From: Limanda limanda | Taxonomy: Eukaryota > Chordata > Actinopteri > Pleuronectiformes > Pleuronectidae | Assembly (NCBI RefSeq): GCF_963576545.1 | Contig: NC_083646.1 | Span: 18,067,461 to 18,131,460 of the forward strand | Length of the DNA: 64,000 bases | Reading direction: 5' to 3' | Made by a program: the position numbers and the translations under genes | The notes under the pieces: model-generated | The model's database searches: none | What the model saw: only the letters and a program-made list of their open reading frames with translations | What the model was told of the DNA's origin: nothing | Shown: positions 1-13,642 of the stretch, one piece after another | Layout of the letters: every line of letters starts with the position of its first letter | How positions within the stretch are numbered: position 1 is the stretch's first letter

Positions 1-732
1 TCTTTCTTCATTCTCTTTTACAGTATATGCTGAACACCTGTCATCCACATTCAGTTTATCAGTTTATATTCAGAATTAATATTAAATGTTGTTTGTGCAG
101 AACCAAAATGAGAAAAGAGTTTGGTCTCCACCATGTTGCAAACCAAGGTCAGACTTCAGTCAATCAACCCTGGAGTGTTTGGATCTCAATGTAAACTTAT
201 CCAAATAACTGAAATTAAGCAAACAACAATTTAATTGAGATCCTCAAACCGGATTCTTACATGTCTACACAACTCTAAATATAACTGGTCTTAACAATAA
301 AAACAGATCCAACACCTCCTCAACTCACTCAGTTTCATATTAAGACAGAAGGAATAAAATATACAGGATCATGCCACTCTCATATCATGGAACATATCAA
401 GGTCTGGCTCTATTGCAGAAAAAAAAAAACTACCAGTGTCATTATAATATTCATAAGCTCCCCTCCCCCTTATTTTTTTCTGTTCCCCTCTTTTCTCCTC
501 TTTAACTCACCCTCTCCTCCTCTCTCTTGAATGCCAGAGGTGACAGACGGAGACTTCCCTGTCTCTTTTCCACAGCTCTTGAAAACAGAAAAGGTTAACT
601 GCCTCACTGTGTGCAGACCCCAGTTCGACCACCAGGGTGATATATTCCTGCACCTACATTTCCTCGTGTTGTCCGTGCGTCCCCCGGCATATTAGGACGC
701 ACACGTATGGCGATAGACACGATCACACGCAT

Positions 733-770
<38 letters not shown>

Positions 771-1680
771 GGGGTCAATCCGACCCAAAGACAACACAAG
801 GGACAGGTCATGTCCCTTTACCTTGAACTCTATACTGCCATCTATGGCTAGGGACGTATATGACATTCACGAAAACAGACACAATCTGACACGCCGACCC
901 TGCTTCCCCAGGCTGTGGACAAGCTTCCCCTGGCTGTGGACTGTGGGAGTTTGGGTACTGATTTAAAAACACCACCCTTAACCCAAGTGGCCAGTTCTCT
1001 GGTGTCGTTATGTTTAAAGATCTAAAACCCAACGTGTCCCGTGTATCTTTACCAATTCCTGGGAAGTTTAATGTTTGGAATTGAGAAGTTGATTTCATTT
1101 TCAGTGGCGCAACGAGGAGGATAAATTAATATGGGTTTACTAAAAATTACACAAACTGTAAAACTGTAAGGTCCTGAACTCGAAATACACTACAGAGGCT
1201 GTGTTCAAGAAGGTAGAATGACAATCTGACAACAAAAAGAAGACAAAGCTGTCTGGGGTTTCTTGGAGGTAAACACAGGGACTGGACTGATCAGGTGACA
1301 TGTGAGTGTGAGTCAAGTGACAGGAAGCAGGAAGTGAAATTACAGAAAGGGAAGTGGCCTTAGACTGGAAGTGACACGACCAAAATAAAACAGGAAATTA
1401 AATAACAAAAAGTCACAGAAGCGGGATCATGACAACTTGTTCGGGCTGTAACTTAAGATAAATGGATAAGTTAATGCGACAAATTCAAATCAACGTGTAA
1501 TTCTTTCAAACAATTCAAATGCACATGCAGCCTTGGTTTATAGCCCATTGAAGTCTAAAAAGTCAAACAGTTGGCATTGAACGTACGGTGTAGCTGCAGC
1601 GGATGCAAGGATGCAAGGATGCTAGCAAGAAACAATTATGATAACCTCAGCAAAATATGATGATGATAAATATATCAAAT
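1..1680. other. non-coding; no gene seen
   Basis: AT-rich sequence with a pyrimidine-rich patch (about 460-530) and one (CA)n tract at 733-769. No splice-linked coding exons, repeat family or RNA gene recognised. Confidence 0.6.
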
Positions 1681-1880
1681 AGGCTATGGTGACCTGTGGC
1701 ACTGTCGCCTCACAGTATGAAGGTTTGTGGTTTGAATCCCAGCTCTACTGGGGTATTTCTATAGGAGTTTGCATGTTGTTCTTGTCTCTGCATTGGTTTT
1801 CTGTCGATACTCCGACTTCCTCCAACAGTCCAAAGACATGCCATCCATTTATTGGAGACTCTGGGTGTGTGTGGGAGGGG
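1681..1880 (+). repeat. SINE-like dispersed repeat with tRNA-type head, copy 1
   Basis: Reads as an old copy of a repeat family I know from fish genomes: cactgtcgcctcacag, then ggtttgaatccc (a degenerate RNA polymerase III B box), gtttgcatgttgttc, and ctccaacagtccaaagacatg. The same family appears reversed at about 21041-21150 and 46652-47037. The family name is not assigned. Diverged and probably immobile. Confidence 0.65.
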
Positions 1881-2084
1881 GGGCTCTTGTTCCACCCCTT
1901 CACCTTTGAAATCAAAGCTCCACTCCTGGCCACCACAATCATTTTGTTAACATGTGGAGATACTATACAACTTCCATCTCCTCCTACAATGTGTACAATG
2001 TGCCCACTGTACTCTGCACTGTACACAATGCAAGTGAAGGATCTTTCACTCACACACACTGAGCTACTTACTCAGTGTCTGTAT

Positions 2085-2217
2085 GACACACACACACACA
2101 CACACACACATGCACACACAAAGTATCTATCTCAGTCTCTTCCGCTCACTCTGTTTCTCCTTATCTCCGGCTTTCTAACAAATAAGGGGACAACAAGCGG
2201 AAAAGTCTGCTGGACAT

Positions 2218-2248
<31 letters not shown>

Positions 2249-2256
2249 CACACACT
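2085..2256. repeat. (CA)n microsatellites
   Basis: Two CA tracts, at about 2090-2111 and 2217-2256, separated by ordinary sequence. Simple repeat only. Confidence 0.85.
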
Positions 2257-2519
2257 AGTGGCACGCCTGCACCCACCCCCCCGCCTGCCCGCAGCATCTC
2301 TGCACCGCAAACAAGCGTCCGGCCGTTATCGCTCTTCGCCATGCTCGCTGAGCAAAGTTTAAGCTGATTCTGTGACAACCCAAAACCAAGCCACCCCGGC
2401 ATTTCCTTACAGCAAAGGCCCCCGTAATCTGCCAGACTGGGGGAGAGAGACGGAGAGTGGTCGGCTCTCTAATTCGACAGAGAAGCGAGGCTTGAAACAG
2501 CACAATTAAAAAGATACTG

Positions 2520-3460
2520 TTGTGTTTACACTCGCTGGCCTCTGTAACTGCTGAATGGGGGACATAAACAGCTTAGCCGGAGCCAGTGTAAGTGGCCTGC
2601 GTGGGCCTCCTCCTGCTGAATGCGAGAGGAGCCGCTGCATTCTGTTCGCACCGCATTTGACAGGAATTTGAAATCTGCAGCATTATGCGCTGCCCACAAT
2701 AAAACCTTGTGTTGTTTGAAAAGCCGGCATTAGACGGCAGCAGACTGGCATCACAGAAGGGAAATAATTTGATTTTGTCTAATCTGGCTGAGGGGGGGAA
2801 ATATTGTAATCCCTTCCGTGCTCTGTGATGTGCCCGTGCGCCTGTATCTGGCTGTGTGCTGGTGCAAGTTTGTGTGCGCTTTTGAAGGGATTGTGTATCT
2901 GCTTCCATCCAAGACAGAGAGTTTTTTTTGACGGCATAATTCAGCTACTTGGGCCTTTGTGTTAAATTGCTGCTGTTGCGTTTTGCTGCTGAGGTTCCCA
3001 TAGGTGTTTTTCACACAGCAGATAACAAGAGAATACTGGAAATCCATTGTGCACACTCACACACTCACACCCAGTCGCTCTTGGTCCTTGTGGGCCCATC
3101 GCAGATCCATTGTCAAAGCGTCTGGTTTTATGAGCGGTGCAGATGTAAATCCTCACATTCTCTGTGATATCTCTTTGGCATCCTGTTGTCTCTATCTAGG
3201 ATCACCTATCTTCTGGGAAGTGATGAATGCTGCGAGCCAGAAACTGTAAACAACAGACACATTAGGCCTCTTGTATTTACACCCGCCACAGAAACAATGG
3301 ACCTGTGTCGGGGTGATCGTTTCTCCCATGGCGACTCGTAGGGGAAGGCTTTGAAAACTGGGGAAACAAAAAACTTTCTGTTCAGCACCAGCCTGTTCCA
3401 TCATCCGCCGCCATTGTTGTTCCTCTTTGATAACAGGCTTGAACAATACCCACAACTAAT
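2520..3460. promoter_or_regulatory. candidate conserved non-coding region
   Basis: About 0.9 kb with little simple repeat and mixed GC content, including GGCCTGCGTGGGCC, TCTGCAGCATTATGCGC, AATAATTTGATTTTGTCTAA and CCATGGCGACTCG. Open frames on both strands are short and non-overlapping in sense, so it is not judged coding. Proposed as enhancer DNA by appearance. Confidence 0.3.
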
Positions 3461-4330
3461 CTCACATGCTGGATCATAAAAAATGAACATTTTCCCAATG
3501 TTGTTCCACCAAACTCTTTGTCGCCGGCTTCCCGTGCCAAATTATTGTGTCCGTTCATTGTTGGTCGATGCTTGTCCTGATGAAAGCGTCTGTGTTCTGT
3601 AAAAAGGTATTCAGGTGTTGTGAGAAAGAGGCCTTTTTCTCACTTTGTCCTTGTTGCTGGAGGGACGAGGGGGACGATTAGCAGGGGCGCACTCACCCAG
3701 GGAGAGGAGACAACGGGCAGAGTGGATTGTCTAGTGTACGATGATAAACTAAGAGGCTCATTATTATCTGTAGAGTGATAAACCACATGGATGGTTCAGA
3801 TATAATGCCCATGCACAGCTGCCGTGTGGTTCGGTCTCACGCTGCAGTCTGAGCATATTCCACTGAATGCATGAACTGTTGCTGATTATCACTTCTGAAA
3901 AGAGTGTGTTGAGTGCTTGAACTCTACTTCTTCTTTTGTGTTACTCAATAATTAAATATTGACTGCATAAAACATGGTCTATTTAAAGCCTCAAATAGTT
4001 GTGTGACTGTAAAATGATTAACCACAAATGAGCAGTCGACATTAGTTTTAAAAAAAAAGCCTGTTATCTGATCATCCTGCTGCTCGAAAATGCTCCTGCA
4101 GATCGGGGGATGTGTGTGTGACTTATTTACCTGTCCAGCCTCTCTGTGTACAGCGTTGTCAACAAGATGTTAGCACTCAAAGGGGAAAATAACTGCAAAT
4201 ATAAACATGGTGAGGTACATCTCGGCCGGCAACAAACCTGCTTTTCTGACAGTTTGACAGTCACCTGAGGGTGAAACAGATTCCAAAATCACTGTCCAAC
4301 CGGCCACACGTTGTCTTGCTTGGTCTGATT
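3461..4330. other. non-coding; no gene seen
   Basis: Ordinary intergenic sequence with no recognised repeat or gene. Around 3600-3790 it is moderately GC-rich. Confidence 0.5.
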
Positions 4331-4745
4331 TACACACACACACAACCACACACACACATGCACACACAGCAGTCCGTAGAGGGGCTAAGCAGGAAAAGAG
4401 GCCATCTCTGGCTGGGCAGCTGTACGGTCAAGCAGAAATATCTGGATGTTTTCCCTCCAGCAAAATGTTAGTATCAGTGGTGACAGACAGAAAGTCTGAC
4501 AGTGGGAGGAAATTCTCCCACCCTCCCTTCTGCTTTCTCTCACTCGCTCGTTCTTTGCCTGACACACACACACACACACAAATACACACACACATGCACA
4601 CACACACACAAATGCACAATGATCGACAGAGAGATGAACAGACAAGACTGACAGACAAAGAGATGCACATTCTGTCCGTGGCACGCAGACAGAGAGACAG
4701 GCACAAAGACACCGTGTTGCAGATTCCCTCTACACACAGACACAC
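4331..4745. repeat. cluster of (CA)n tracts and (GACA)-rich DNA
   Basis: CA tracts at about 4331-4368 and 4563-4612, followed by GACAGA-type degenerate repeats to about 4745. Open frames here are artefacts of the simple repeat. Confidence 0.8.
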
Positions 4746-4779
4746 ACAGACATTATAATTGATTCTTGTGACAGAAATA

Positions 4780-6680
4780 TCTGCTCCTCTAGGTAACGAA
4801 ATTGGTGAAAATGGTAACTAAATCATTTTCTCCATATAAGTTGTGTCTTCATAATTCCAATAAATCAGATATGAACTTTCCACATTATCAAATTAAAGTC
4901 TCACCCCACAAAACAAAAGTGATGATTTGGACACATCCATCTCCAACACTTGTTCTTCAGCTCACATCCAAGCCATCAAACTTCTTCTATAAATCTGTTG
5001 TTCCCCCTTTAAACCATAGAGGTCACTGTTGCTTTACATACTACTCACAGCAGATTGTCTCGGTAAACATGCAGTTTTCCCTTTTAAAACATTTTGATCC
5101 ACACATTTACTCGCAGATTAAAATGCTGTATAAAGTATACAGCATTTAATTTTTTTTATTTATATTTATTTATAGTTATTTTGTCCTTTTCATTTTTTAC
5201 TCAAGAATAATCCGGCATTCTTTGGTATAGGAGCTCAAGAGGTAGTAATATAATATATACATATGTTTTTTCTTTTTCTTTTCTACCAGTGTGATGTATG
5301 GAGAGATAAGTTTCTGTGATGTTCAGCTTCTGGTTAATTTATAGTTGTAAGGGACTTGTAGTGCAACCTCAAACTACCCCAAACACTTTTCAAAGTGCTT
5401 AAAAATCACTTGATGTGGTTGGAGCGAGTAGAAGAAACACACGCCTCAAGTTTTAGTCAATACAGAAACCTTGGTGAAGCACTGCAACTGTTTCAAACCA
5501 CAAACACCAAACAGTTAAGAGAGAATCTACCCATTAGTGATGGTGTGGAATGGATGAAACTTTTTGATAAAAAATACTAAAAACAACTTTGTTTGGCCAA
5601 ATGAACAGGAAAAATAGCATTAACGATTGTAGAAATTATCTTAAAAGTTATATGTACAATATAATCACTTTGAAGAATGGCCTTGTAGGAGCAATACATC
5701 AGTAGATTGTATCAATACAACAACCAATTACTTTTGTTTGAACTCCAACTGAGCATAGTAAAGGTCCCTTTTCTGGAAATCAATCTTTAGAATATTTAGC
5801 ATTTTCCCAAGAAAGAGAAACTACTTAATACAATCAAAAGGTTTAAGGCAAAACTACTTGCACCAGCACAGAATCTGAATAACACTCCCTTTAGAAGGCA
5901 ATAATATGTTTTATAATAATACTTATTTCAGCATCATCCATACTTTCAATGTGTTACTAAAACATAGAGTGCTTTAATCTATTTAAGGCCAACATAAAAC
6001 TAACATATAGGTAAAGTCAACATTTCTATTAAGTTAAAAAAAAAACATAGAGCTTCATACGAGCAAGAGTATTTGAACATTGTTTATCTATGAGAACTAC
6101 TACTATTGTTTATCTTTGAGAACTACTAAAAAAAATTCAAAGAATATATATGTTTCCAATATGGCTTTTCTAAGAGAATGCCCTTAAAGTCATGCAGTTT
6201 TAGATTTTCTGTTAATTTGCTTCCTACGACCAAATGGTTCTGGATGAAACATTAACGGATGAAGTGAGTTGCAAAAAGTTATCAATGTTGTCTCACTTTC
6301 CAAATAACAAATGGATCAAACTGATTGAAGGTTGTACAAGTCCTGCCAATAAGTTATCTTCAATGTCCTGTGTAAAACTTACAATCAGACGATATTGATA
6401 GTCATCCCTATAAATGTCACATTATTGTGTATTTTAAGCTTGAAGAGAGATTTTTGCTCCTAAGTCTAGTTTTTTTGAAAACTTCTTTGAGAAGAGAATG
6501 ACAAACACTACAACGTTTTACAAATCTGATGTGGATCAATTATGTGTTAACCTCCTCACTGTTATTTTACAATGCATAATTAATAAATCAATATATATTT
6601 AACCTATTTTATATTCGTATTGATGATGATTATATTGCAATCATTATTGATATTTTTGATTGCCAAGCCCTACAACAAAA
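4780..6680. other. AT-rich block, possibly an old transposon insertion
   Basis: About 1.9 kb of clearly higher AT content than its flanks, without microsatellites. Its right end (about 6637-6675) resembles a stretch at 60592-60640. Short frames (for example 5395-5580) have no recognised homology. It may be a decayed mobile element, but no terminal repeats or transposase were found. Confidence 0.3.
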
Positions 6681-7084
6681 ACACTATCAAGTAACAGGCA
6701 TCAAACTGCAGCAGACACATTCCAATATAATATTACTCTTAGTAAATCAACTTTTGCTGAAATGGGATTTCAGGAATGCTACACCATCTTTCAGCGTAGC
6801 TTCAAAACGCGACCCTCTACCTAGACGGAAATTTGAAGACACCCCCCGCAAAAAAACTCAACTCTATAATAAAGCACATTTGCAGCTTCAGGCTATAACG
6901 TATAGCTCACACTCACCTCTGACTTTTATGTGGAAACTCCTGTCAGTTCCTGTCACCTGTCCCCTGAAAAAAAACAACACTTATACACAGACAATCATAA
7001 AACACAATCCCAGACGCTCATAAAACACATGCCAAACATGGTCATAAATGTTTTTGGCATAATTTGATGTACTGCTGTCTCTTC

Positions 7085-7250
7085 ATGCTCAGCAGGTAGT
7101 GGGTCGTCCACTGACCAGTAGGTCGGTGGTTTGAACCCCTATCTCTTTCAGTCTGCTTGCTGAAGTGTCCTTGAGCAGAATGCTGAAACCCAAAGTGCCC
7201 CTGACGACTGTGCTGGCAGTCTGTCTGAAAAGTGCTTTATACATTTTTTT
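7085..7250 (+). repeat. tRNA-derived SINE fragment
   Basis: Starts with a tRNA-like head (gctcagcaggtagtgg, A-box-like), then gggtcgtccactgaccag and ggtttgaaccc (B box), and continues with ctgaagtgtccttgagcag, aacccaaagtgcccctg and ends near aaagtgctttata. This order matches a common percomorph fish SINE. Diverged and truncated. Confidence 0.7.
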
Positions 7251-7408
7251 TTCTTTGTGTGAACCTTTAAAACAGAAAACAAAGCTTTACTTTTTCCCAA
7301 ATATGGAAAATAATGTAATGTAATTTATTTTAGTTTTCATGGTCAACAGCAAAAAGAGGAAACCAAAAGGACACATACAAGAATTGCAGTCTTAAACACA
7401 TACACACA

Positions 7409-7411
7409 CCC

Positions 7412-7444
<33 letters not shown>

Positions 7445-7676
7445 GGTTTGTGTGCAAGGCCTCCATAACCCAGACATGCTGTGTAAAAGTATACAAAGTG
7501 TGCAAGTGTCCGTGGGGCATGCTAAGCAAGTTCAACACACCTCTATACACGCTGACAACCATGCCCACATTTAACACATGAACTGCAAGTGCCAAATGTT
7601 CAAGCTCTGCTGGCTTTTTCTGGGGGTTTGCGTCCCCACACACACACACACACACACTAACACGTACACACACACG
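7409..7676. repeat. (GT)n and (CA)n tracts of opposite phase
   Basis: GT tract at about 7413-7442 and CA tract at about 7637-7676. They are about 200 bp apart and complementary, so they could pair as a large hairpin in single-stranded DNA. Confidence 0.85.
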
Positions 7677-7938
7677 CTTGTGCACACACGTGGTGTCCTG
7701 GAAGAACTCACTAGAGACTCCATGGCTTGGCTTTGGCCCATCAACATTGTATTTCCTGTCTGCCCCCTCGCTGCTGAAGTCTCATTTCCATCAGCTGACA
7801 AACACAAAGGCAGGATCCTCCCTGCCCACTGAGTCTGTTCAAATAAATAAATAAATCCCCCACCTCGCTGTACAACAGTTAATTATCTGTTTCACTGAGT
7901 GGCAGACTGTCTCCACCTTACTGTCTGCCTGCATGTTT

Positions 7939-8059
<121 letters not shown>

Positions 8060-8239
8060 GATAGAGAGACAGGGGAGAGAGAGCGAGATGGCACACTGCC
8101 ACAGTGGCATTCACTGTGAACTTGTTTCGTCAAAATAACAAGTCTGAGGATTATGAGAGACTGTAATTAGGTGTTGCTGAACGATCGTGCAGAAGAGTGA
8201 GTGACTGCGTGGCACACTCCCGACTTACCTTGTTAAAAA

Positions 8240-8530
8240 GTCCTTAAGGTGAGCTGGCACATCATTCAGCCTGTAATGCCTTACACCTAGCGGGGGAGTT
8301 TTAAGTCATTTTGGCATGTAATTATCAAAGGAACACTTTGGTGATAGATGGCAGAGTCAACGACAGAGAGATCAAGAGCGCAGGAAGGGAAGAGAGAGTG
8401 AGACGCCCGGTCTGAACCTCATCATAATTAGAGGATTTCTCTGACTTTGATCCGGCAGGATAAGAGTTTTCTCATGGATTCCTCTTCAAGATGATATATT
8501 AGACCTGAACCTGAGACACATCCATGCACC
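8240..8530. promoter_or_regulatory. candidate conserved non-coding element
   Basis: Repeat-free block with GCTGGCACATCATTCAG, TGGCATGTAATTATCAAAG (homeodomain TAATTA next to a TCF-like ATCAAAG) and CATCATAATTAGAGG. Inferred enhancer only. Confidence 0.3.
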
Positions 8531-9159
8531 TGTCAAACAATCTATTCTAATTAACTGTCAAAGGAAAAACTTACTAAATTCTAACCTTTGCTGATAACAA
8601 AGTGCTGAAGTTAAAGTATGTGTGGGGGGGGGGGGAAGAAGCACAATTAACACTCTGTGCACGGTGAGTGGTAATTCTTCAATATACCATAGAACTCTTA
8701 AGAGTATTGGTCAAATTCAGTAGGTTTGAAAACAACAACAGTGTATTGAAATCATTAAGTTATCCAATGATGCAGGCTCACGACCCATGATCTCCATAAA
8801 TGTTCAGTCTTTCAGGAATCTTTATGCTAAGAACAATAGGAGCCATCAAAAACAAAATACAAGGCAGGTTTTGAAAAGGATTCATATTTTATAAAAAGAT
8901 TGACACATCTCCACTTTCTCCCACGATCAACAAATTAAGCAAACATTTTTCGGATAGGAATGACGCAATCTGGAGCATTTGGAGCCAGATTCTGTACACA
9001 AGTTAGTGCAAAAGCTATTGAATTGTGTTAAATGTACATACTGACAGGATTAGTTGGTTCCTATTCTAACAGACAAGCTAACAGCTAACATGTTCAATTG
9101 TGAACATTGTCGACCTGACTCGTCGTTGGTAAAGGCAACAAAGTTCACCAAACTTGAAG

Positions 9160-9375
9160 TTGCACAGATTTATTTTGTCCCAAAAGTGAATCCACAGCGA
9201 TTACATATACTAATTCCCGAAATCTATCTGTCTGTATGTGACTTGCATATCTCAAGAACCGTTCATCTTCCCGGCTTCATAGTTTTCATGTGTATTGGTA
9301 AGATCCAAAGGAAGTGCAATGTCAAATTTGGTGCAATTCAGACAATGTTCAATGTTGATAAATATTGAATAAACC
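9160..9375 (+). repeat. dispersed fish repeat, family III, copy 1
   Basis: Carries tatctgtctgtatgtgac, tctcaagaaccgttcatc, catgtgtattggtaag and aaatttggtgcaattcag, the order seen in a common teleost interspersed repeat. A second copy lies at about 33925-34035. Class unknown to me. A 104-codon open frame across it is not a gene. Confidence 0.55.
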
Positions 9376-9419
9376 AGCAACCAGCCCTCTGTAGCCACGG
9401 CCACAAAAGTGTCAGTGTC

Positions 9420-10460
9420 CTTAACAGTGTGTCCATGACAACGGAAACAATATCAGATTCTTCCGGTTCCGGGTTCCGGGTACTTTGCCTGAATTACTGC
9501 AGGTCACTTTTACAGTTTCCGAAAAAAAGAATAGAGAAGGTAGAAATACATCGTTCTTTGTAAGACCGAGAAATTCTTCAAGATTCTTTTCTTTTTTTCT
9601 TCCAAAGGAAACTCTTGGACTTTCAGAGAAAATGAATAACACAATCAGCTTCTACATCTTTATGCAATACTGTGTCCATTCTCCCTCGCGGTCTGAGCTA
9701 TCATTGAACTGCTGCCATGCAGAGGAAAGGGCATAATGATTCATTCGAGAGGTCCAAGCCAAATCTGTTCTGTACATACACATGGCATTCCTGTTTAGAG
9801 GATGTGTAAATATGGGGCAGAGGTTAGTTCAAACACAGAGAGCTGTGCAACCTTTTAATCTGCAACATTTTCACTACACGGGAAAAAGAGAGGCAGACAT
9901 GAAGAATTACAGATTACAGTTAATAGGACAATATGTATGGTTACTAATAGGCCCATTATCAAAAGCTAAAATCCTTTTCCTTTTGTTCCCCTTTTCTTTT
10001 CTCTCCTCTCTTTCCCTGTTTTATCTTCAAACAGATTTTGCTGTAAATCCTCCAATTGTGTTAAAAGGAAATAGCCATTTTATATCAGGATTTACGCAGA
10101 AATAAATATAACAAACACTTCTGGGGACATTCTTTTGACAATGCAGGAAAAACACCAGGCCACATAGAAAACACAATACATTACACACTCTGAGAGAGAC
10201 GTGCCAAGGGACAAACACTTTCTTCCTTTTTTTTTCTTTTCTTTATCCATGTCATATTTATTTTATTAGGTGTATTCTCCATAGGCTTCATGGTGGCAGG
10301 ATAGCCATGCGCTCACACACTCACACACTCACACACACACACATGCACACACGCGACAGGAGCCCAGATCTCCACTGGTGCATGTAGTGATTTTATTTAT
10401 TTTATTTTTTTCTCTCCCCGAGAGTTTTTTTTTTTTTCTTTCATCCAGGGAGTATAACAA
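9420..10460. other. non-coding; no gene seen
   Basis: AT- and pyrimidine-rich sequence with a short (CA)n near 10312-10352. Open frames are short and unsupported. Confidence 0.5.
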
Positions 10461-10469
10461 ACACCAGCA

Positions 10470-10800
10470 GCCAGACATAATTAGTATTGGAGAAGACACA
10501 AAGAGAACCTTCTAATGACTACAAACATCCATGTGGTTGACTTTTGTGTATGTAATTGAAAGGGGGGTAAAAATCAATAGCATTCAATGAAAACTAATTG
10601 CAAGAGGTGAAAGTGGGGAGCTGTGAGGCATCTATTAGGGGAGGCCACACTATGAAGATTCTTCACTCAGTTAGAAAAGCGCTCTGAGCGCAAACGTGTG
10701 TGAAACTGCGCGTGACAAATAGCTGAATAAAATGCCCGTAATTCTTCTATTATTTAGTTACTTTCAGGCAGCGTGGAGTGATGGGAAGCAGATGGAACAG
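10470..10800. promoter_or_regulatory. candidate conserved non-coding element
   Basis: Block free of simple repeats with CATAATTAGTATTGG, TGTAATTGAAAGG, AAAATCAATAGCATTC, ACTAATTGCAAGAGG and GCTGAATAAAATGCCCG. Dense homeodomain cores suggest an enhancer. Inferred. Confidence 0.35.
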
Positions 10801-11690
10801 AAAGGCATTGTCCCATGTTGCAGAATTTTTTTTGTTTTTGTTGTTATTGAAGAGGAGAAAGTTAAAAACGTTTTTCACTTTTGCACTTTATAAAGTAAAT
10901 GCAATTCAATAACACACTTTCACTAAATGTTTTGTCATATATGAAAAATGATGTAATTAACTGTAAACAAACAAAGAAAAAACTGTGAAAATACAGAAAA
11001 CAAATCTATTATAGACTATTATTATTTGACTTAACGCCATTATGTGATTCATTGAAGATGAAGAGAAATTGCAAGTCTCGGACCATAATACCTATTTTAT
11101 TCATAATTTGTCACTATTTTACGTGAACTTTTTTGGGCTCATTTTCATCCTCCATTGGTTCTTGTATGGAACAATAACATTAGATTCCCAGCCCCCTCCA
11201 GTATTTTTAAACTCTTTGAAACTAAACGTTGTAGTCATGAAGTTGAACCACCACACCAGTCAGTCAGTGGGTGTTTGACAACGGCCCTGACCTACAAACC
11301 TATAAATCCTGTGAAATATCACACATTTACTGAAGTGATTACTCCTATGCAGACTGAATAAACAGGATATCGATGGTGTCAAAGTCAAACACTGGGGTCC
11401 ATCAGGATGATAGATACTGGCTACAGACATCTGCCAAGTTCCCAGAGGTGTGTGTTTGCTCTGCGAGTTTGAAGCGCCGGGTAACAAAAGGGCAAGCTCT
11501 GACAAGCAAATGAACACATTTCTATCAGGAGAAGTGCCACAGAATATTAAGACTTTGATTCCAGACGTATATCAGTCATCTTCCACTTCATCTCAGGTGG
11601 TAAATTACATCCCACGTGCATTTATATATATATACCACATATTTTAAATCAGGACTTCTGTCCCCATGGTCCTGGCTCCGCTGCACTTCA
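10801..11690. other. non-coding; no gene seen
   Basis: AT-rich sequence with no recognised repeat, RNA gene or coding exon. Confidence 0.5.
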
Positions 11691-13593
11691 AACATCACCT
11701 GTGGTCCTGTACACACACACAGACGCACACACACACGCTCACAATTACACAGAGATTAAGGGGAGGCCACCACAAAACATCCACCGCCAGTTCACACTCA
11801 CGTACACACATGTACACACAAAATGTCAGTTGGCCGTGGTCGCTGGCAGTGGCCTTGCCATAATCTCTCTCTAATTATATACACAGCCAGGCTTACTGTT
11901 TCAATGTGGAGACCTGAGAAAATACGACCTGCTAATCTTATTTGCACACAGCAGCAATAACCTGCCGGGTGAGGAGAGGAGAGGAGAAGTAGAGGGTGAA
12001 GAGGAGGAAACAACACAAGAACAGAATAGAATAGAATAGAATATTGACCCTAATATCATTAAAATGTATCATGTGACCCATTTTAATGCTGATGGTGGAA
12101 TGAAAATATATGAATCTCTCAATTTGACAGCCATTTTAAGTTACTGTGTGCCAAAGCTCTGCCCCCAGAATAAAGAACACAAATCCTGTGATGTTGTGAT
12201 ATTGAGTTGTTGACCCTCAAATATTACCCTGGACCTAATCTACGTTTTTGCTCATGCACATTGCACTTTAAATATCAGCATGCTTGTAATCCCTGGTCTC
12301 CAGCTCCAGTTATGAACAGTGTCAGTGACAATAGTTCTATTTTGATCATGGTCTCTGCAGCTGTGTAGACAGTCTGTGTGGAGAATGGATGAGTCTTTGT
12401 TTCCACTTGGATGCCCCATGATAGAATATATTCCTTCTCCAAAGGAGGTGCAATGCAGACAGGGTGTCTCTCTCTCTCACACACACACACACATACACAC
12501 AAGCACACACTATGTAAATAATGCATGTGTCTTAAAGGGTTTCACCCCACCACAGCTGGCCCACTCCAATTAGAACACTTTGCACTCATCTTTTCCTTCC
12601 CTTCACGTTCGTTCCTTTTCTCCTTTTCTGCTTTCCTACCATTTGCACAACGAAACAGCATTAACTATATACACTCTTTTTTTTGGAGTTAAACTCCACA
12701 TAAAGACACATGACTTTAATAATAGTCATTACATTTTCTGTTTTCCACTCACGTTTTCAAGCTAATGAATCTTAAATGCTAATGTAGAGAGTATAATGTA
12801 AGTGTGAGGTTAAAAATTCTCTTATCTCTCTATGTGTTTGTATGGTTAAGTACACAACACTCTCCATAATCAACACAAACGTATTGATCGTTCGGACATG
12901 GGCCACGTGTTTTTGTTCACAGCGCATTGACACTTGTGACCAAAATCTCTTGTTTCTTGTTGTCTTTCCAAGTTTCCATCTTCAGCGTCTATCACTTGCC
13001 CACTGTGAAAGACAATTCTCCTGCAGTTATTGGCCAACTCAGACATTGAGGCCGGCAGGAAACGTCCCAGATAAATTCAGGAGAATCTCTGGAGTTCAGT
13101 GCGTGTCTGAAAGCAGCTTTCGCCCTGTTTATCTTCCTCTCTGTCTCCTGATCTCTTAAATTTAGTGGAGGCCTTGTTTGACCCCCCCCGTTGCTCAACC
13201 TTAAAACTCTCCGTTCAACCCCGCCCCCCTCATCCCTCTCTGTACTTCCACTCTTCATAAGTAGAGGCCCTGGCCTGTTCGACTCTCCTCCAAACACATC
13301 TAATTACCCCAATGCCGAGCATTTCCCATCCATCACATTATCTTTTGGAGACGAGGTATTAGGGCTCGCCGTCCCATCAGCCAATTACCTGCTGCCTCCC
13401 GCTCCAGTCACCTGCATTGCAAATGTGACCTTTACTTAGAAGGGCTGATTGCATGTTTCCTAGAGTGTGTGAGAGAACGCAAGGGTTTTGAAGTATATGT
13501 GTGTGTGTGAGTGAGTCTGTGTGTGAGAAAGAGATAGAGGGAGCATGTGATCTTAGAAAGGGGGTATTAAGAGAATGAAAATGTGTAGGTGTG

Positions 13594-13595
<2 letters not shown>

Positions 13596-13641
<46 letters not shown>
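13596..13641. repeat. (GT)n microsatellite
   Basis: Pure GT tract within a wider GT-rich zone (about 13490-13790) that ends in a short GA tract. Confidence 0.9.

Positions 13642-13642
<1 letters not shown>

Noticed and set aside
5395..5580. A 61-codon frame with a plausible amino acid mix
   Set aside because: No family recognised, no neighbouring exons. It may be a scrap of a decayed element but cannot be called a gene.
7085..7150. A tRNA gene
   Set aside because: A- and B-box-like words are present, but no cloverleaf closes and the sequence continues into a SINE body.
9054..9368. A 104-codon plus-strand open frame
   Set aside because: Overlaps a dispersed fish repeat (family III) and shows no protein-like pattern.
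12016..12045. (AGAAT)n run as a retroelement tail
   Set aside because: Too short and with no identifiable element attached. Treated as a minor simple repeat.
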